Shown here one piece after another: positions 16,234 through 23,795 of a stretch of 64,000 nucleotides of DNA (position 1 is its first letter; each line of letters opens with the position of its first letter). A program made the translations under genes and the position numbers. Origin of the DNA: Syntrophomonadaceae bacterium. GTDB taxonomy: Bacteria; Bacillota; Syntrophomonadia; Syntrophomonadales; DTU052. The DNA lies in contig JAAYEQ010000047.1 in NCBI GenBank assembly GCA_012728655.1, positions 1 to 64,000 on the forward strand, in the 5' to 3' direction. Under the pieces are notes generated by a model that searched no databases, was not told the DNA's origin, and worked only from the letters and a program-made list of their open reading frames with translations.

Positions 16234-17667
16234 TTGTTGGTTTACGATGTGGTGATAATTGGCGGCGGGGTGATTGGGGCTGCTGTGGCCCGCACCTTGT
16301 CCCGCTTCCGGCTTTTGGTTGTCTTGATTGAAAAAGAGAGCGACCTGGCCATGGGTGCCAGCGGGGCCAACAGCGGCATTGTGCATGCCGGTTATGATCC
16401 GCTGCCGGACAGCAACAAAGCCTCCCTGTGCGTGCGCGGCAACAGGATGATGGAAAACCTGTGCGACGAACTGGAGGTGCCTTTCAAGCGGACGGGTTCA
16501 CTGGTGGTGGGGTATTCTGACGATGACCTCCGCGTTCTGGAAGAGCTGTTGGCTCGGGGGAGGCTCAACGGATTGGCGGGGCTGGAAATCTTGAATCAGG
16601 CCCGGTTAATGACAATGGAGCCGAACCTGTCACCGCAAGCCAGGTATGCGCTGTATGCGCCGCAGGCCGGGATTGTGTGCCCCTACACCCTGACGATTGC
16701 ACTGGCCGAGAATGCGGTTCAAAACGGGGTGACAGTACAATGCGGGACCCGGGCTTGCGGAATCCGGAGCGAGAAGGGAAGGGTAAAAGGGGTCGTCACT
16801 TCCCGAGGTCTTATCCCCTGCCGTTATGTGGTTAACGCCGCCGGGGTTTGGTCCGATGAAGTGGCCAAATGGGCGGGTTCCGCCTCCCATACCATCCTGC
16901 CCTATCGGGGCGAGTACTGCTTGCTGGACAAGAAAAGAGGCGATTTGGTGCGCCGGGTTCTGTTTCCCATCCCGGGTGAAAAAACCAAGGGGATACTGGT
17001 TGCACCGACGGTGAGCGGAAACATTCTCCTGGGTCCCAACCGGAGATTGGTCGAAGACCGCGAGGATCGAGCCACCACCGATGAAGGTATTGACGAGGTG
17101 CTGACAGGGGTCAAAAAATTGGTACCGGGAATCAATGAAAAGGATGTTATTACTTCTTTTGCCGGTATCAGAGCCGTATCCGACAGCGGTGAATTTGTTA
17201 TTGGGCCGACCGACCTGCAGGGATTTATTAATGTCGGGGGGATTCAATCCCCCGGGTTAACCGCAGCCCCGGCCATCGCCGAAATGGTGAAGAATATCCT
17301 GCAGGAGGAGGGGTTGAGGCTTGTCAAAAAGCCCGGCTATGTTCCCCGGCGGAAGGGTATTTTCAATTTTGCGGTGGCGAGCATGGAAGAGCGCCAATCT
17401 CAAATTGCAAAGAACCCGCGGTTTGGCGAGGTGGTATGTCGCTGTGAAACCGTTACCGCCGGGGAGATTGTCGCAGCGATTAACAGCCCGGTTGGCGCCG
17501 GGACCCTGGATGCGGTGAAGCGGCGGACCCGCAGCGGTATGGGACGTTGCCAGGGCGGGTTTTGCGGTTTCAGGATTGCCGAAATAATTTCATCCGAATT
17601 GGGAATACCGGTAGATAAGATCACCAAGAACGGGCCGGGTTCGGAACTGGTACGTTCGCGAACGTAA
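16234..17667 (+). CDS. GlpA-like FAD-dependent oxidoreductase with C-terminal BFD-type [2Fe-2S] domain
   Basis: A 477-residue flavoprotein. The N-terminal VVIIGGGVIGAAVARTLS is a dinucleotide-binding motif, followed by GASGANSGIVHAGYDP typical of the DAO/GlpA group. The last 90 residues hold CRCETVTAGEI and GMGRCQGGFCGFR, the four cysteines of a bacterioferredoxin-associated-ferredoxin-like domain. It lies 43 bp after glpK, suggesting glycerol-3-phosphate as substrate with electrons going through the FeS domain. The usual partners of such GlpA forms (GlpB-like, DUF1667) are absent here. L-2-hydroxyglutarate-type oxidation is an alternative. The start may be TTG 16234 or TTG 16237. A weak hairpin (GCCAAT...ATTGGCTTTT) lies just after the stop. 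Confidence 0.8.
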   Translation: MLVYDVVIIGGGVIGAAVARTLSRFRLLVVLIEKESDLAMGASGANSGIVHAGYDPLPDSNKASLCVRGNRMMENLCDELEVPFKRTGSLVVGYSDDDLRVLEELLARGRLNGLAGLEILNQARLMTMEPNLSPQARYALYAPQAGIVCPYTLTIALAENAVQNGVTVQCGTRACGIRSEKGRVKGVVTSRGLIPCRYVVNAAGVWSDEVAKWAGSASHTILPYRGEYCLLDKKRGDLVRRVLFPIPGEKTKGILVAPTVSGNILLGPNRRLVEDREDRATTDEGIDEVLTGVKKLVPGINEKDVITSFAGIRAVSDSGEFVIGPTDLQGFINVGGIQSPGLTAAPAIAEMVKNILQEEGLRLVKKPGYVPRRKGIFNFAVASMEERQSQIAKNPRFGEVVCRCETVTAGEIVAAINSPVGAGTLDAVKRRTRSGMGRCQGGFCGFRIAEIISSELGIPVDKITKNGPGSELVRSRT

Positions 17668-17807
17668 CATTTACTGCCAATCAAAACTGGCTTTCATAAA
17701 ATTGGCTTTTGGGTTAAAATCATATGTGTCGTCAATGTCCCTGATCCCATTTGGCAAATTTCAATTTCTGCCTGGGAACTTGATGGGGTACGGAAAGGAA
17801 ATACGCT

Positions 17808-18551
17808 ATGAAGGTGCCTTTAGTCCATGAACTGAACGAGCTAGCTGAAACCGATCTCCTGCTGAGGGAATGCCTGCAACCGTGGGAGGAATACCTGTAT
17901 GGATACAGGAATGAACTGAAAAAGGTGATACACTGGACAGCCCTGCCGGCGATTACGGTTGCAGTGAACCGGCGCTTTGACAGTCACGACAGTTGGGGAT
18001 CACACATGGCGGCCATATTTTCACTTATTTACCTGGCGGACCATATCCACTGCAGTGTGAAAGAGGACGAAGAGTATAGTCCGCACGGGGTTCAATACCC
18101 CATCCTATTGGGGGATTATTTTTTTAGCAAAGCCGTGGGATTGCTGGAGCGGGTTAACGGTCATTATCTGCTTCAGCATTTTGCCGAGCTGATGTGCACG
18201 GTAAATGAGGGTCATGTCATGAGGAAACTCGCCGATGACAAGCCCGATTTGGTGGTCCTGGCGCACGAAAAAGCCAGCTACTACAAGTATTCTTTCCTGA
18301 CCGCAGCAGTTGCCGGCGGGTGTGGCGCGCTGGAACGCAGGTTTTACGAAGAAACCGGATTTAATCTCGGCATGGCCATAACCCTCTACGATGAAGGGCT
18401 GGATAAGATAGCTCTCGGTTATCTGGAAAAAACTCGGGCTCTTATGTCATCCTGGACTCGTCCGCGAAATGACAAGGTATGTATTATCCGCAGCCTATCC
18501 GAGGAACTGATCCGGAGCATAAAGCCGGCTCAGGAGGTAATGGCAATCTAA
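17808..18551 (+). CDS. Heptaprenyl diphosphate synthase component I-like protein (HepS-like, non-catalytic)
   Basis: A 247-residue all-helical protein related to polyprenyl synthetases. YPILLGDYFFSKAVGLLERV matches the GDYxxxxA block that follows the first Asp motif, but DDxxD is replaced by LADHIH. The later region has YDEGLD rather than DDxxD. Size and pattern (LLGDYF...NEGHVMR) resemble the small subunit HepS of heterodimeric heptaprenyl diphosphate synthase, which sets chain length without catalysis. The catalytic partner (HepT-like) lies 3.2 kb downstream, across the quinone genes, as hepS and hepT bracket menG in Bacillus. ATG 17808 follows GGAAAGGAAATACGCT. Identity as HepS is inferred. 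Confidence 0.6.
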   Translation: MKVPLVHELNELAETDLLLRECLQPWEEYLYGYRNELKKVIHWTALPAITVAVNRRFDSHDSWGSHMAAIFSLIYLADHIHCSVKEDEEYSPHGVQYPILLGDYFFSKAVGLLERVNGHYLLQHFAELMCTVNEGHVMRKLADDKPDLVVLAHEKASYYKYSFLTAAVAGGCGALERRFYEETGFNLGMAITLYDEGLDKIALGYLEKTRALMSSWTRPRNDKVCIIRSLSEELIRSIKPAQEVMAI

Positions 18552-18627
18552 TAGCAAGCCTGATTAAAATGTAATGCGCCGCTGGGGATGACATGACCGG
18601 GCGAAGATATCAGTCGGAGGGACGGGA

Positions 18628-20076
18628 GTGGCATACAGAGACTTACAGGAATTTGTCAACCTCTTGGAAAAGCGCGGTGAGTTAAAAAGAATTGCGGCAG
18701 AGGTTGATCCGGAACTGGAAATAACTGAAATAACGGATCGTATCAGCAAGGCCTACGGCCCTGCTTTACTTTTTGAGAACGTAAAAGGATCCAAGATACC
18801 GCTGCTGATCAACGCCATGGGCACTTATGAGCGGATGGCATTGGCATTGGAGGTCGAATCTCTGGATGATATAGCCCGGGAGATCACCGAGCTGTTTCAG
18901 TTGGCCGAGGTGCCCTCATCCCTGCTGGAAAAGATGAAGGTACTGCCGCGCCTGGCACAACTGGCTTCCTACAGCCCCCGCCTGGTAAAGAGCGGTATAT
19001 GCCAGGAAGTGGTCATCAAGGGCAATCCTTCGCTGGATTTTCTCCCGATTATGAAGTGCTGGCCGGAGGACGGCGGCAAGTATATCACCCTGCCTCTGGT
19101 GATCACCAAGGATCCCGATACCGGCAAACGCAATATGGGAATGTACCGTATGCAGGTTTACGATGGTCAGACTACGGGCATGCACTGGCATGTCCATCAT
19201 GACGGTGCCAAAAACTATCAGAAGTACTGCGAAAAAGGGATGCCCACCCCGGTGGCTGTGGCTCTGGGGTGTGACCCGGCGGTGATTTACAGTGCCACCG
19301 CACCGCTGCCCAAGGACATCGATGAATTGATTCTGGCCGGGTTCCTGCGCAAGCAACCGGTGGAACTGGTCAAATGCAAGACCGTTGACCTGGAGGTTCC
19401 CGCCAATGCCGAGATCGTCCTGGAGGGATACGTAAATCCGGGAGAGACGCGCCTGGAAGGGCCGTTTGGGGATCATACCGGTTACTATTCGCTGGTCGAC
19501 GAGTACCCGGTTTTCCGCCTGACCTGCATAACCCACCGTAAGAACCCGATTTATCCGGCAACCATTGTGGGCATGCCGCCCATGGAAGACTGCTATATGG
19601 CCAAGGTCACGGAGAGGATATTCCTGCCGGTATTAAAGTTCCTGTTGCCGGAGATAGTGGACATCAACCTCCCGCTGGAGGGTGTATTCCACAACTGTGT
19701 CCTGGTTTCGATCAAAAAGAGTTATCCCGGCCACGCCCAGAAGGTGATGAACGCCCTATGGGGTATCGGGCAGATGATGTTTGCCAAGTTTATTGTGGTG
19801 GTGGATGAACAGGTTGATGTCCAGAATGTTTCCGAGGTTATGTGGAAGGTGTTTAATAACGTGGATCCAAAGCGGGATCTGTTAATTGTCGAAGGCCCGC
19901 TGGACGTCCTGGATCACTCGGCCCCTCGACCGCTGTTTGGAGCCAAAATGGGAATAGATGCCACCAAAAAATGGCCCTCGGAAGGACATGCCCGGGAATG
20001 GCCCAATGACATCGTGATGGACCGGAAAACCAAGGAGATGGTCACAAAAAAGTGGAAGGAATATGGATTGGACTAG
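18628..20076 (+). CDS. UbiD-family decarboxylase (MqnL-type candidate)
   Basis: A 482-residue prenyl-FMN-dependent decarboxylase. It begins YRDLQEFVNLLEKRGELKRI as UbiD proteins do. It contains MYRMQVYDGQTTGMHWHVHHDG, LEGPFGDHTGYYSLVDEYPVF (the E..D/GDHTGYY active-site block) and PATIVGMPPMEDCYM. Position between a HepS-like gene and UbiA and UbiX homologues points to the late step of menaquinone synthesis by the futalosine route (MqnL), which is known to use UbiD/UbiX-like enzymes. The futalosine enzymes themselves are outside this window. GTG 18628 lies 7 nt after GGAGG. The 3' end overlaps the next gene by 14 bp. Confidence 0.85.
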   Translation: MAYRDLQEFVNLLEKRGELKRIAAEVDPELEITEITDRISKAYGPALLFENVKGSKIPLLINAMGTYERMALALEVESLDDIAREITELFQLAEVPSSLLEKMKVLPRLAQLASYSPRLVKSGICQEVVIKGNPSLDFLPIMKCWPEDGGKYITLPLVITKDPDTGKRNMGMYRMQVYDGQTTGMHWHVHHDGAKNYQKYCEKGMPTPVAVALGCDPAVIYSATAPLPKDIDELILAGFLRKQPVELVKCKTVDLEVPANAEIVLEGYVNPGETRLEGPFGDHTGYYSLVDEYPVFRLTCITHRKNPIYPATIVGMPPMEDCYMAKVTERIFLPVLKFLLPEIVDINLPLEGVFHNCVLVSIKKSYPGHAQKVMNALWGIGQMMFAKFIVVVDEQVDVQNVSEVMWKVFNNVDPKRDLLIVEGPLDVLDHSAPRPLFGAKMGIDATKKWPSEGHAREWPNDIVMDRKTKEMVTKKWKEYGLD

Positions 20077-20920
20077 ATTCACCAGGTTTCTAAACCTCAT
20101 CGATTTCCAACATACGATTTTCGGGCTTCCATTTGCATACTTGGGAGCCTTTTTAGCCTTGCCCGGTTTTCCGGGCTGGCTTAAGCTCTTCTGGATCACG
20201 GTGGCTATGGTCGGTGCCCGCACGGCGGCCTTATGCATGAACCGAGCCATTGATATTCACATTGACCGCAAAAACCCCCGCACCGCCCACTGGCCGTTGC
20301 CGAGCGGGGAATTCTCCCTCCGGCTGACCTGGGGTGTTGCTGTAGTATCGTTGGTGATATTGGTGGTAGCCGCATGGCAGTTGAACCCGCTCTGCCTCAT
20401 GCTCTCTCCCCTGGCCATCCTCGTTCTTTGGGGTTATTCGTATACCAAACGGTTTACCTGGTGGTGCCACCTGTGCCTGGGTCTGGCCATCGGTATCGGT
20501 CCTACCGCCAGTTGGATCGCCGTCACCGGCCAGTTGGCCTGGCAGCCGGTTCTTCTCACCCTGGCCGTTGCCTTCTGGGTAGCCGGCTTTGATACCGTGT
20601 ATGCCTGTCAGGACATCGAATTCGATCGCCGGGAAGGACTGTACTCCATCCCTGGTCGTTTCGGAGCCCGCGGAGCCCTTAACTTTGCCCGGGCATTTCA
20701 TTTCCTGACCCTGGTTTGTTTTGTGGCCACGGGCCTGGTCTTGGGGTTGGGATGGCTGTATTATCTGGGAGTCGCCTTTGCCGGTGCGATCCTGATATAC
20801 GAGCACTCGCTGGTTTCGCCTGAAAACCTGGAAATGGCAAACTTTGCCGCCTTTAAGGTCAACCGTTATGTCAGCTCCACCATGTTTGTAATGACCTTGC
20901 TTGATATCTTCTTGTTCTGA
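20063..20920 (+). CDS. UbiA-family 4-hydroxybenzoate/6-hydroxynaphthoate prenyltransferase (MqnP-type candidate)
   Basis: A 285-residue integral membrane aromatic prenyltransferase with about eight helices. The first Asp motif, NRAIDIHIDRKNPRT, and the second, YACQDIEFDRREGLYSIP, are intact and bind the Mg-diphosphate of the polyprenyl donor. It attaches the isoprenoid tail to the aromatic acid precursor of menaquinone. The start ATG 20063 lies inside the end of the UbiD-type gene (14-bp overlap) with GGAAGGAAT upstream, showing translational coupling. It is unlike the other UbiA protein at 11695, whose motif is of the phosphoribosyl type. Confidence 0.87.
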   Translation: MDWTRFTRFLNLIDFQHTIFGLPFAYLGAFLALPGFPGWLKLFWITVAMVGARTAALCMNRAIDIHIDRKNPRTAHWPLPSGEFSLRLTWGVAVVSLVILVVAAWQLNPLCLMLSPLAILVLWGYSYTKRFTWWCHLCLGLAIGIGPTASWIAVTGQLAWQPVLLTLAVAFWVAGFDTVYACQDIEFDRREGLYSIPGRFGARGALNFARAFHFLTLVCFVATGLVLGLGWLYYLGVAFAGAILIYEHSLVSPENLEMANFAAFKVNRYVSSTMFVMTLLDIFLF

Positions 20921-21049
20921 CGGGGGTTATGGTTGGAACCCGGATATAAGGGAGGCAGAATACGATTACGCGAAGGATTGCGTCGAGAAAAAACTGTCAC
21001 CGGACTCCGGTTAAGGAAGCGTTCATATGGAGGAACAGGGGGTGACGGC

Positions 21050-21637
21050 ATGGCCAAGATCATTGTCGCTATTACCGGTGCCAGCGGGGTGGTGTACGGG
21101 ACCGAGTTGGTTAATTGGCTCTTGACCAACGGTCACCAGGTGTTTTTGGTGATAAGCGACCCCGCCCGGCTGGTACTGAAGCAGGAACTGGATTGGGAAA
21201 TCAAAAGCTGTCAGGATGCTGCCGGATATTTTGAGGCCGGAAATTTAACCTGCTTTGAGAATTCAGACATTGCAGCACCCATTGCCAGCGGTTCCTTTAT
21301 TCACGATGGGATGGTGGTGGTTCCGTGCAGCATGTCCACCTTGGCGGGAATCGCCCACGGCACCTCCAACAACCTGATCGAAAGGGCGGCTGATGTCTGC
21401 CTGAAAGAGGGAAGGAATCTGGTACTGGTCCCGCGGGAGACCCCGCTCAGCCTGGTTCATCTGCGGAACATGGTGGCGGTCGTGGAAGCGGGGGCTAGGA
21501 TGGTTCCGGCCATGCCCGCGTTTTATGCCGGTGCCGGCGGAGTAAAGGACCTGGTGTATTTCATGGTAGGGAAAATACTGGACAGCCTGGGTATCGATAA
21601 CGATGCTTACCGCCGCTACCGCCGGGGCTTCGATTAA
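21050..21637 (+). CDS. ubiX: UbiX-family flavin prenyltransferase (MqnM-type candidate)
   Basis: A protein of about 195 residues that makes prenylated FMN, the cofactor of the neighbouring UbiD-type decarboxylase. Conserved features are KIIVAITGASGVVYG (FMN binding), VVPCSMSTLAGIAHGTSNNLIERAADVCLKE and LVLVPRETPLSLVHLRNM. The track begins 39 codons upstream in Arg/Gly-rich sequence. ATG 21050, after AGGGGGTGACGGC, gives the normal family N-terminus and length. It is in line with the UbiD and UbiA genes, and the module is probably one transcript from about 17.8 kb. Confidence 0.9.
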   Translation: MAKIIVAITGASGVVYGTELVNWLLTNGHQVFLVISDPARLVLKQELDWEIKSCQDAAGYFEAGNLTCFENSDIAAPIASGSFIHDGMVVVPCSMSTLAGIAHGTSNNLIERAADVCLKEGRNLVLVPRETPLSLVHLRNMVAVVEAGARMVPAMPAFYAGAGGVKDLVYFMVGKILDSLGIDNDAYRRYRRGFD

Positions 21638-21737
21638 GGGTCACCTCCGGTGTGAATGTGATCCCACTGGGCCGGCGCGTTATGAAGGCGGTAAAAAGTC
21701 CCTGACGGCATGATCTTGAGCCCTGCCCACAGTATAA

Positions 21738-21766
21738 TTGTGAGGCCGGGGCCAAACCTATATAAT
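21738..21766 (+). promoter_or_regulatory. Promoter of the HepT-like gene
   Basis: TTGTGA and a perfect TATAAT are separated by exactly 17 nt, 32 nt before the start codon. This suggests the polyprenyl synthetase gene can be transcribed separately from the UbiD/A/X genes. Confidence 0.6.
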
Positions 21767-21798
21767 AAAATCTGAATACTGAATACGAGGTAACTTTG

Positions 21799-22767
21799 AT
21801 GCAATCGCACGAATTCTTTACCCCCATAAAGCGTGAATTGCAAATAATGGAAGAAGAGTTGATCAAGGCGGTTGATACGAACCAGCCCCTTTTAAAACAG
21901 GCTTCGGGCCATCTGATACATGCCGGTGGCAAGAGGTTAAGGCCGGCTTTTGTTCTCCTGACCGGTTCTTGTTTTACCTCCAAGATAGACCATCTCATAC
22001 CGATGGCGGTGGCCATGGAATTAGTTCACATGGCAACGCTGGTTCACGACGATGTAATCGACAACTCCATGTCCCGAAGGGGAAGAGATACGGTCAAAGC
22101 CCGCTTTGGCAACCGCATGTCAATTTATTCGGGGGATTATATGCTGGCCAAAGCCCTGCACAAGGTTGGAGAGTACTGCCGGGCAGACCTGATGAAGATC
22201 GTGACCGAAACCAGCGTCAAAGTCTGCCAGGGGGAAATAGTTCAGCTTCAGAGCGCCTTTGATGTGGATCAGGGGATTACCGATTACCTTCGCCGTATTG
22301 AACGAAAAACGGCATTATTAATATCCGTCGCCTGCCAGGTGGGGGCCTTGCTGGCCGGAGCTTCGCCTCCGATGGTCAGAGCAATGCGGCGTTTCGGGCA
22401 TTATCTGGGTATGTCTTTTCAAATTACGGATGACATCCTGGATTTTACCGCCGATGAAAGTGTTCTGGGGAAACCCACGGGAAGTGATATCAGGCAGGGA
22501 ATAATAACCCTCCCGGCGCTGTACGCTCTGAGATACAGTCCCGAAGCTTCAGGACTGCGCGCTATCTTGAGTTCCCCGGACAATGTGGCCCGGCAGGCCA
22601 ATCGGGCTATTAGTATCATAAACCGCTCCGGCGGAATCGAGTACTCTCAAAAAGTGGCCGAGAAGTATATTAACAAGGCTCAGTTGATGCTGGAGCAGAT
22701 ACCTTCAAGCCAGGCCAGGACGGCTCTGAGCAGGATTGCTGATTTTGTTTGCACCAGAGATTACTGA
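21799..22767 (+). CDS. Polyprenyl diphosphate synthase (heptaprenyl diphosphate synthase component II, HepT-like)
   Basis: A catalytic trans-isoprenyl diphosphate synthase of about 322 residues. GGKRLRPAFVLL binds IPP. LVHDDVIDNSMSRRG is the first Asp-rich motif and FQITDDILDFTADESVLGKP the second, both complete. It elongates FPP or GGPP with IPP to make the menaquinone tail. ATG 21799 (after GAGGTAACTTTG) is preferred to the TTG one codon earlier. The non-catalytic HepS-like protein at 17808 is its probable partner. Tail length cannot be judged from sequence alone. Confidence 0.9.
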   Translation: MQSHEFFTPIKRELQIMEEELIKAVDTNQPLLKQASGHLIHAGGKRLRPAFVLLTGSCFTSKIDHLIPMAVAMELVHMATLVHDDVIDNSMSRRGRDTVKARFGNRMSIYSGDYMLAKALHKVGEYCRADLMKIVTETSVKVCQGEIVQLQSAFDVDQGITDYLRRIERKTALLISVACQVGALLAGASPPMVRAMRRFGHYLGMSFQITDDILDFTADESVLGKPTGSDIRQGIITLPALYALRYSPEASGLRAILSSPDNVARQANRAISIINRSGGIEYSQKVAEKYINKAQLMLEQIPSSQARTALSRIADFVCTRDY

Positions 22768-22828
22768 TATTGTGGAGATTGCTTTGCCGGGCCGGGGCGG
22801 ATAGTGACAGCCGGGAGGAATAGGATTA

Positions 22829-23584
22829 ATGTTCAGTTTTCGGAACTTGACGGTTGATGAAAAGCAGACCATTCTCGAACACCTTGAGGACCTCAGAAAA
22901 TCATTGCTGATATCATTAATAGCCATAATTATCGCCGCGGTGGCGGCGTTCTACTTTAGCGATCAACTCCTGGCCATCATACAACGTCCCTTGAAGCCGA
23001 TGGACCTGGATCTCGTTTTTATCGGTATTCTTGAAGGGTTTTATATAAAACTGAAACTTGCATTATTTGGCGGTATAGTGCTGGCCTTTCCCGTGATAGC
23101 ATGGCAGATGTACAGGTTTATGGCCCCGGCCCTCTACCCCCATGAGCGCAAGTATGTATTAATCATGTTTCCATTGATGATCATTCTCTTTGCCGCCGGG
23201 GTATTGTTTGCTTACTTTGTGGTTTTAAAACTGGTGATCAGCTTCCTGATTATGATCGCCGGTGACCTTGAACCCATGTTGACGGTGGACAAATACGTTT
23301 CCTTTGTCATCGCCTTTACCCTTCCCTTTGGTCTTATTTTTGAACTGCCGGTAGTAGTTTATTTCCTGACCCGCCTCGGTATCATCACACCGGAGTGGCT
23401 TTCCGAAAAGAGAAAATACGCCCTTCTCGGAATATTTGTAGTGGCTGCAGTTGTAACCCCCGGCGGTGATCCCATTTCACAGTGCCTGATGGGGATACCC
23501 GTTTACCTGCTGTATGAAATAAGCATACTGGTAAGCAGAATTTTCCGCCCCAAGCAGAAGGATGATCCGGAGTTGGAATATTAA
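22829..23584 (+). CDS. tatC: Sec-independent protein translocase TatC
   Basis: A 251-residue membrane protein and the receptor core of the twin-arginine export system. The N-terminal TILEHLEDLRKSLLISLIAI carries the conserved HLxELR-like block. LYPHERKYVLIMFP, FGLIFELPVVVYFLTRLGIITPEWLSEKRKYALLG and AAVVTPGGDPISQCLMGIPVYLLYE match TatC, with six predicted helices. It lies 211 bp before a formate dehydrogenase with a twin-arginine signal; tatA follows fdhE, so export genes bracket their cargo. No tatB is seen. Confidence 0.95.
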   Translation: MFSFRNLTVDEKQTILEHLEDLRKSLLISLIAIIIAAVAAFYFSDQLLAIIQRPLKPMDLDLVFIGILEGFYIKLKLALFGGIVLAFPVIAWQMYRFMAPALYPHERKYVLIMFPLMIILFAAGVLFAYFVVLKLVISFLIMIAGDLEPMLTVDKYVSFVIAFTLPFGLIFELPVVVYFLTRLGIITPEWLSEKRKYALLGIFVVAAVVTPGGDPISQCLMGIPVYLLYEISILVSRIFRPKQKDDPELEY

Positions 23585-23655
23585 GACCCATCGCAGGTGC
23601 CCGCTGTAATCCACAAGATCAACGAATGCCTTATTAAAAAAATAACTTGTGTTTA

Positions 23656-23683
23656 TATTGAGACTGATTTTTAATTCTCAATA
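23656..23683. promoter_or_regulatory. Inverted repeat upstream of fdhA
   Basis: TATTGAGA and TCTCAATA form a perfect 8-bp dyad 12 nt apart in the A/T-rich 211-bp leader of the formate dehydrogenase operon. The palindrome GGTATACC lies about 35 bp further on. It may be an operator or the terminator of tatC; no clear promoter boxes were assigned. Confidence 0.4.
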
Positions 23684-23795
23684 GAGGATACTTGAGTTTT
23701 TCCTCGAATAATAAGTAAGGTATACCTATTCATACCCCGAACCCCGGCAAAGGCAGTTAAATTAAATTTAATATTCAAGAAAGGAGACGTTCGGT

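Noticed and set aside
21638-21737. Riboswitch between ubiX and hepT
   Set aside because: The G/C-rich stretch has short dyads but no known riboswitch core could be matched.
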